The position numbers and the translations under genes were made by a program. This document shows positions 59,777 through 64,000 of a DNA stretch of 64,000 nucleotides, one piece after another; the stretch's first letter is position 1, and each line of letters starts with the position of its first letter. This DNA is from Lautropia dentalis (GTDB taxonomy: Bacteria; Pseudomonadota; Gammaproteobacteria; Burkholderiales; Burkholderiaceae_E). Below the pieces are notes generated by a model. It did not search any database and was not told where the DNA came from. It saw nothing but the letters and a program-made list of their open reading frames with translations. The DNA is taken from contig NZ_RRUE01000002.1 of assembly GCF_003892345.1 (NCBI RefSeq), positions 1,001,655-1,065,654 on the forward strand, in the 5' to 3' direction.

Positions 59777-61503
59777 TGCCCGGTGACAGGATCGATCACG
59801 GCAGGCAGGCGGGCAGGGTGCCGGCGGACCACGCCGAACGTGTCCGGCCCGGGCTTCCGGCGGTTTCGTCGCCGCGGGCCCAGGGGCTTCGGTTTGCTTC
59901 ACTGACGCTGGCGCTCGCACTGGCCGGCTGTGCCTCGGTGTCTGGGCCGGCAGCCGATGGGGCGGGCAGTTCCTCTGCAGCCACCGGCGGTTCTGCCGCT
60001 GCAGCTGGCAGTTCTTCCCCGGCAACTGGCGGCCAGGCCGGGCAGGGGGCTTCGGCGCAGACGGGCTCGAAGGCGGCCAGCGCCTCGGGCACGGCAGAGA
60101 AGACGGGTGATGCTGCGTCGGCAGCGGGTTCCGGTGCGTCGGATCGTGCATCCGGTGAAGCACAGAGTGGCGGCACCGACGGTAACGGTCACGGCACCTC
60201 TGGCAGTGGCTCGTCCGTGACGGGCGGTGCTGCGGCGCTGGCGGGTGGACTGGGGGCTGCCCTGGGTGGTTCGTCGTCGTCCGAAGGTGCTGCCTCGGCC
60301 GAAAGCAGTTCGGGAAGCGGTGTGGCGACCAAGGATGTGTCGTCGGCGGCTTCCGGTGCGTCGGGCGCTGGTGATGCCGCGTCCGGCGCCGCCTCGGCCG
60401 TGGGTACCGATGGAGCCGCCTCGGCTGCGGCTGGCGCCGCTTCGGATGCCGCAAGCGGAGCGGCCGGCAGTGCGCTGTCGGCTGCGGGGGTGCCCACCTC
60501 GCTGGACGATGTGACCGGCGGCGTGAAGCTGGAACATCTCACCACGTATGACCCGAAGGATCCACTGCAGGCCTACAACCGCGTGATGTTCGCCTTCAAC
60601 GAGAAGGCCGACAAGTACGCGCTGAAGCCGGTGGCCAAGGCGTACAAGACGGTGACGCCGGACGCGGTGCAGTTCATGCTGGGGAATTTTTTCTCCAACA
60701 TGTACGACCTCTACACCGGCGCCAACAACCTGCTGCAGGGCAAGCCGAAGGAAGCGCTGCAGGACGTGACGCGCTTCGTGCTGAACTCCACGCTGGGTTT
60801 CCTGGGCTTTGGCGACGTGGCCACCGAGATGGGCCTGCCCAAGCACAACGAGGACCTGGGCCAGACGCTGGGCAAGTGGGGCGTGCCGTCGGGGCCGTAT
60901 TTCGTGCTGCCGCTGCTGGGGCCGTCGACGGTCCGTGACGCGGCCGCCAAGCCGGTCGATTCGCTGTACGGCTCGGCCTACCAGTGGCAGGATGGCCACA
61001 CGGCGCTGAAGTGGCAGCTCTGGACGGTCGAGAAGATCAACGACCGGGCCAAACTGCTCGACGCCGAGAAGATGCTCGACGACGCTGCGCTGGACCGCTA
61101 CACGCTGATCCGCGATGGCTGGCTGGCGCGCCGCAAGAATGCCGTGTACGACGGCAATCCGCCGGATGACGACACCGACAACGCGGATGACCCGTACGCC
61201 GACGACCCCTATGCCGATGATCCGACGCAGGATGAAGGCGCGGTGGATGATGCCCAGGGCGCTTCGTCGGGCGATACCACCTCGGGCTCCGATGCCTCGA
61301 AGGATGCTGGCGCTGATGCCGCGAAGGATGCCGCCGGTGACAGTGCCGGTGCCGCGAAGGACGCAGCCAGCGGCAAGGCTGATACTGTGAAGGACGCAGC
61401 CCGTGACAAGGCCAGTGCGGTAAAGGATGCCGCCAATGACAAGGCCGGCAAGGCGAAGGCCAGCGCCGGCAAGGCCGCCGGGGCAGCCAAAGGGAAGCAA
61501 TGA
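59776..61503 (+). CDS. mlaA: Outer-membrane lipoprotein MlaA (VacJ) with a 200-residue linker and long tail
   Basis: 575 residues; usual size is 230-280. After a signal with lipobox LALAGC (about Cys54) there are about 200 residues of Ser/Ala/Gly-rich sequence. The MlaA domain follows (about 255-450): DPLQAYNRVMFAFNEKADKY, VQFMLGNFFSNMYDLYTGAN, FLGFGDVATEMGLPKHNEDLGQ and WGVPSGPYFVLPLLGPSTV. Next is an Asp/Pro-rich stretch (DDPYADDPYADDP) and an Ala/Lys-rich, LEA-like tail (KDAASGKADTVKDAARDKAS). The first two parts could tether the OMP-associated ring at a distance; this is a guess. The gene is within the mla operon. Confidence 0.9.
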   Translation: MPGDRIDHGRQAGRVPADHAERVRPGLPAVSSPRAQGLRFASLTLALALAGCASVSGPAADGAGSSSAATGGSAAAAGSSSPATGGQAGQGASAQTGSKAASASGTAEKTGDAASAAGSGASDRASGEAQSGGTDGNGHGTSGSGSSVTGGAAALAGGLGAALGGSSSSEGAASAESSSGSGVATKDVSSAASGASGAGDAASGAASAVGTDGAASAAAGAASDAASGAAGSALSAAGVPTSLDDVTGGVKLEHLTTYDPKDPLQAYNRVMFAFNEKADKYALKPVAKAYKTVTPDAVQFMLGNFFSNMYDLYTGANNLLQGKPKEALQDVTRFVLNSTLGFLGFGDVATEMGLPKHNEDLGQTLGKWGVPSGPYFVLPLLGPSTVRDAAAKPVDSLYGSAYQWQDGHTALKWQLWTVEKINDRAKLLDAEKMLDDAALDRYTLIRDGWLARRKNAVYDGNPPDDDTDNADDPYADDPYADDPTQDEGAVDDAQGASSGDTTSGSDASKDAGADAAKDAAGDSAGAAKDAASGKADTVKDAARDKASAVKDAANDKAGKAKASAGKAAGAAKGKQ

Positions 61504-61659
61504 CCGACCGCCGGTCGCCGGTGTGTGCACCGGCTGGCCGGCTGGGACGTTCTGGGCAGGACGCGTGAGGTTTGCGTGCCTGTCCGCTGGATGAACGAGG
61601 CGCCTGTCTGGCGTCTGCCCTCCGGGGTGGCGCAGATGGGCAGACAATGAGGAATTTCC

Positions 61660-62274
61660 ATGAAACTGAAAGCAATTTCGCTGGTGGCCGGTCTGTTCAT
61701 GATGGGCTCGGTCTGGGCGGCCACGGTGCCGAACGACTTCATCGAGGGCCTGTCCAACGACGTCCTGACGCAGGTGCGGGGTGACGCGGCCATGAAGGCG
61801 GGTGACATCGGCCGCATCTCGCAGCTGGTGGACGACAAGGTCATGCCGCACGTGAACTTCGAGCGGATGACGGCGCTGACCGTGGGTCGCCCGTGGCGTA
61901 CGGCCACACCGGAACAGAAGCAGGCGCTGATGAAGGAGTTCCGCACGCTGCTGATCCGCACCTATGCCAACGCCTTCTCCACGGTGAAGGACCAGAAGAT
62001 CCAGATGAAGCCCTTCCGTGGCGATGCGGACGGCAAGGATGTGATCGTGCGCAGCCAGGTGCTGCAGCCCGGTGGCGACCCGATCCAGCTCGACTACCGT
62101 CTGGAAAAGCATGGCGACGACTGGCGCATCTATGACGTGAACGTGCTGGGCGTGTGGCTGGTGCAGACCTATCGCAACCAGTTCGGCCAGGAAATCGCTG
62201 CCGGCGGCATCGATGGGCTGATCAAGAACCTGCAGGCCAAGAACGCTGCTGCAGCCAAGGGCGCCAAGAGCTGA
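61660..62274 (+). CDS. mlaC: Phospholipid-shuttle protein MlaC
   Basis: 204 residues. Signal peptide (ISLVAGLFMMGSVWAA). The Tol-Tol/Ttg2D fold is seen in DDKVMPHVNFERMTALTVGR, FRTLLIRTYANAF and DYRLEKHGDDWRIYDVNVLG. It carries phospholipid between MlaA and MlaFEDB. A 156-bp spacer separates it from mlaA; no terminator is recognised there. TGAGGAATTTCC precedes the ATG. Confidence 0.95.
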   Translation: MKLKAISLVAGLFMMGSVWAATVPNDFIEGLSNDVLTQVRGDAAMKAGDIGRISQLVDDKVMPHVNFERMTALTVGRPWRTATPEQKQALMKEFRTLLIRTYANAFSTVKDQKIQMKPFRGDADGKDVIVRSQVLQPGGDPIQLDYRLEKHGDDWRIYDVNVLGVWLVQTYRNQFGQEIAAGGIDGLIKNLQAKNAAAAKGAKS

Positions 62275-62282
62275 GCATCGAC

Positions 62283-62723
62283 ATGGCTGAACCCAAAGCC
62301 TGCTGCGTGGGTGAAGACGGCAAGGCCCGTGCCCCGCTGATGGAGGACGTGGGCGATGGCACCACCGCCATCGTCCTGCCCGAATGCGTGACCAGCGCCA
62401 ACGTGCTGCCCCTGCTCAAGAAGCTGGAAGCCGAGGCCAAGGCCCGCCGGCTGAACCGCGAGAGCCGGGTGCTGGTGGATCTGGGCCGGATGAAGACCTT
62501 CGATTCCACCGTGCTGTCGGCGCTGCTGGAAATTGCCCGCCACGCGGGCAAACCGCTGGCGGTGCACAACCCGCCGCAGAAGCTGGTGTCGCTGGCGCAG
62601 CTCTACGGCGTGGCCGACTTTCTGCTGGACGATCACCCCGAACTGCGCAAGCTGCGCGAGGCCCTTGCAGCCGAGGAAGAGGCCATGCGCCGGCGCAAGG
62701 CGGCGCTGCTGGCGCGCGCATGA
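62283..62723 (+). CDS. mlaB: STAS-domain protein MlaB
   Basis: 146 residues. The STAS-like core (ESRVLVDLGRMKTFDSTVLSA, LAQLYGVADFLL) has the usual Asp-Ser pattern and is the regulatory partner of MlaF. It has an N-terminal extension and a C-terminal helix rich in Glu, Ala and Arg. It starts 8 bases after mlaC and its stop overlaps the following ABC gene (ATGA). Confidence 0.85.
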   Translation: MAEPKACCVGEDGKARAPLMEDVGDGTTAIVLPECVTSANVLPLLKKLEAEAKARRLNRESRVLVDLGRMKTFDSTVLSALLEIARHAGKPLAVHNPPQKLVSLAQLYGVADFLLDDHPELRKLREALAAEEEAMRRRKAALLARA

Positions 62724-63919
62724 GGCAGGCGCTGGCCCAGGGGGAGGCTGCTGCATCAGCTGCAGCTTCCACGCCGGGCGCCGCGTCGGCATGCACACCG
62801 CTGCCCGGTGCGCCGGTGAACGAGTCTGGCAATGCATCTGGCGCGGTGCACCCCATCGTCGTCAAGGGCGTGACCAAGCGCTTTGGCGACCTGCAGGCCC
62901 TGGGCGGAGTCGATCTGACCATCGCCCAGGGAGATTTCTTTGCGCTGCTGGGCCCCAACGGGGCCGGCAAGACCACGCTGATCTCCATCATCGCCGGACT
63001 GGCCCGGGCCGACAGCGGCCGGGTGTCGGTGATGGGCCATGATGTGGTGACCGATTATCTGCGGGCGCGCACCTCGCTGGGCGTGGTGCCGCAGGAGCTG
63101 GTGTTCGATCCCTTTTTCACCGTGCGCGAGACCCTGCAGATCTCGGCCGGCTATTACGGTGTGCGCCGGGCCGATGACTGGATCGACGAGGTGCTCGACG
63201 GCCTGGGGCTGACCGACAAGGCCAATGCCAACATGCGGGCGCTGTCGGGCGGCATGAAGCGGCGGGTGATGGTGGCGCAGGCGCTGATCCACCGGCCGCC
63301 GGTGATCGTGCTGGACGAGCCCACGGCCGGGGTGGACATCGAGCTGCGCCAGTCGCTGTGGGCGTTCGTGCGCCGGCTCAACCGCGACGGGCACACCATC
63401 GTGCTCACCACGCATTATCTGGAAGAGGCACAGACGCTGTGCAACCGCGTGGCGGTGATGAAGGCCGGGCACATCGTGGCGCTGGACGATACCGAGGCGC
63501 TGCTGACCCGCTTCTCGACCCGGGCGCTGGTGCTGCGGCTGTCGGGCGGTTCGCTGCCGGAGGCCCTGCAGGCGCGCCGGCTGCCGGACCCGGTGGGGCA
63601 GTCCGCCGAGGCGGGGCAGCCGGGGCTTTCGCACCAGCCGGGGGAGGCGGGCCAACCGGGGCTTTCGGGCCAGCGGGAGCAGGTTGCGCAGGCCGGCCAA
63701 GGGGCGCATGCCGGGGCAACGGGTCAGGCGGGGGATGCCGGGCAGCCGGGACTGGCGACATGGCCTGCGGATGGGCGCATCAGGCTGGCGCTGGATGATT
63801 ATGCGGACATCGGCCCCATGCTGGCGGCCATCCAGGCGACTGGGGCGACGATTCTGGACATGGAAATTGCCCATGCCGATCTGGAAGACGTGTTCCTGCG
63901 GCTGATGAGGGAGGGGTGA
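62720..63919 (+). CDS. ABC-2 type transporter ATP-binding protein (YadG-like)
   Basis: 399 residues; the ATG overlaps the mlaB stop. Walker A GPNGAGKT (78-85), VVPQELVFDPFFTV, signature ALSGGMKRRVMVAQAL, Walker B VIVLDEPTAGVD, H-loop TTHYLEEA. It has a 45-residue Ala/Ser-rich N-terminus and near residue 290-355 an insertion with repeats of the type EAGQPGLS, GQREQ, GDAGQPGL. Its neighbour would be the YadH-like permease. The pair commonly follows mla genes in Burkholderiales; substrate unknown. Confidence 0.9.
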   Translation: MRQALAQGEAAASAAASTPGAASACTPLPGAPVNESGNASGAVHPIVVKGVTKRFGDLQALGGVDLTIAQGDFFALLGPNGAGKTTLISIIAGLARADSGRVSVMGHDVVTDYLRARTSLGVVPQELVFDPFFTVRETLQISAGYYGVRRADDWIDEVLDGLGLTDKANANMRALSGGMKRRVMVAQALIHRPPVIVLDEPTAGVDIELRQSLWAFVRRLNRDGHTIVLTTHYLEEAQTLCNRVAVMKAGHIVALDDTEALLTRFSTRALVLRLSGGSLPEALQARRLPDPVGQSAEAGQPGLSHQPGEAGQPGLSGQREQVAQAGQGAHAGATGQAGDAGQPGLATWPADGRIRLALDDYADIGPMLAAIQATGATILDMEIAHADLEDVFLRLMREG

Positions 63920-64000
63920 TGGCTGGGGTTCGTCACGGCCGGCTGCCGATATCTCCGTGTTCCGTGGCGGTACGTGCCCGGCCTGCAGGCGGATGGTCAG
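63919..64000 (+). CDS. Start of an ABC-2 type permease (partial)
   Basis: ATG at 63919 overlaps the stop of the ATPase gene (TGATG) and the frame is open to the right edge (MAGVRHGRLPISPCSVAV and on, 27 codons). The visible residues carry no diagnostic motif; the assignment rests on gene order after a YadG-like ATPase. Confidence 0.5.
   Translation, partial: MAGVRHGRLPISPCSVAVRARPAGGWS

Noticed and set aside
59899-62112. 737-codon minus-strand frame over mlaA and mlaC
   Set aside because: Antisense reading of Ser/Ala-rich codons; no start signal and no domain.

Overview
The window reads as chromosome of a high-GC betaproteobacterium. The gene orders ispE - tRNA-Gln - prs - rplY - pth - ychF and kdsD - kdsC - lptCAB - rpoN - hpf - ptsN - hprK - rapZ are those of Burkholderiales. 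The many low-complexity insertions in conserved proteins would suit a Lautropia-like lineage, but that is an inference. Both window edges cut genes: a solute-binding protein on the left and a probable ABC-2 permease on the right.

Layout. 1-2447: peptide/nickel-type ABC importer (end of the binding protein, two permeases). 2448-3880: a 7-bp microsatellite, then a yybP-ykoY manganese riboswitch in front of mntP. 4064-6033: cdsA paralogue and plsC. 6154-32914: a roughly 27-kb island on the minus strand, visibly lower in GC in its middle (about 15-33 kb). It holds a Wadjet-type SMC system (jetABCD) coupled to a DUF1016 PD-(D/E)XK nuclease, a SelW/Rdx-like protein, an ABC-fold ATPase, two AlbA_2-type ATP-binding proteins around a repeat cluster, and a DISARM-like cassette (a giant DEAD/DUF1998 helicase, a SNF2 helicase, an Eco57I-class methylase and an HNH nuclease). 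33327-39492: housekeeping genes ychF, pth, rplY, prs, tRNA-Gln, ispE, lolB. 39861-47033: TPR lipoprotein, mutM, dynamin-like GTPase, mutY. 47169-56781 (minus): rapZ, hprK, ptsN, hpf, rpoN, lptB, lptA, lptC, kdsC, kdsD, which joins lipopolysaccharide synthesis and export with sigma-54 and nitrogen-PTS control. 57482-63919 (plus): mlaFEDACB phospholipid-trafficking operon, running into a second ABC exporter.

Three things stand out. First, an intergenic repeat family with about ten copies has a 30-bp head containing a small hairpin with one compensatory change, and four copies carry a longer body. Second, the DISARM-like cassette lacks separate DrmB and DrmC genes, ends in an HNH nuclease, and its giant helicase carries a nuclease-like tail that seems to have lost its catalytic residues. 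Third, many core proteins (RpoN, MutY, HprK, RapZ, LolB, MlaA, a DppB-type permease) carry disordered insertions or tails. There is also a 132-bp element with IS5/IS1106-like ends, and an ispE reading frame that runs into tRNA-Gln.
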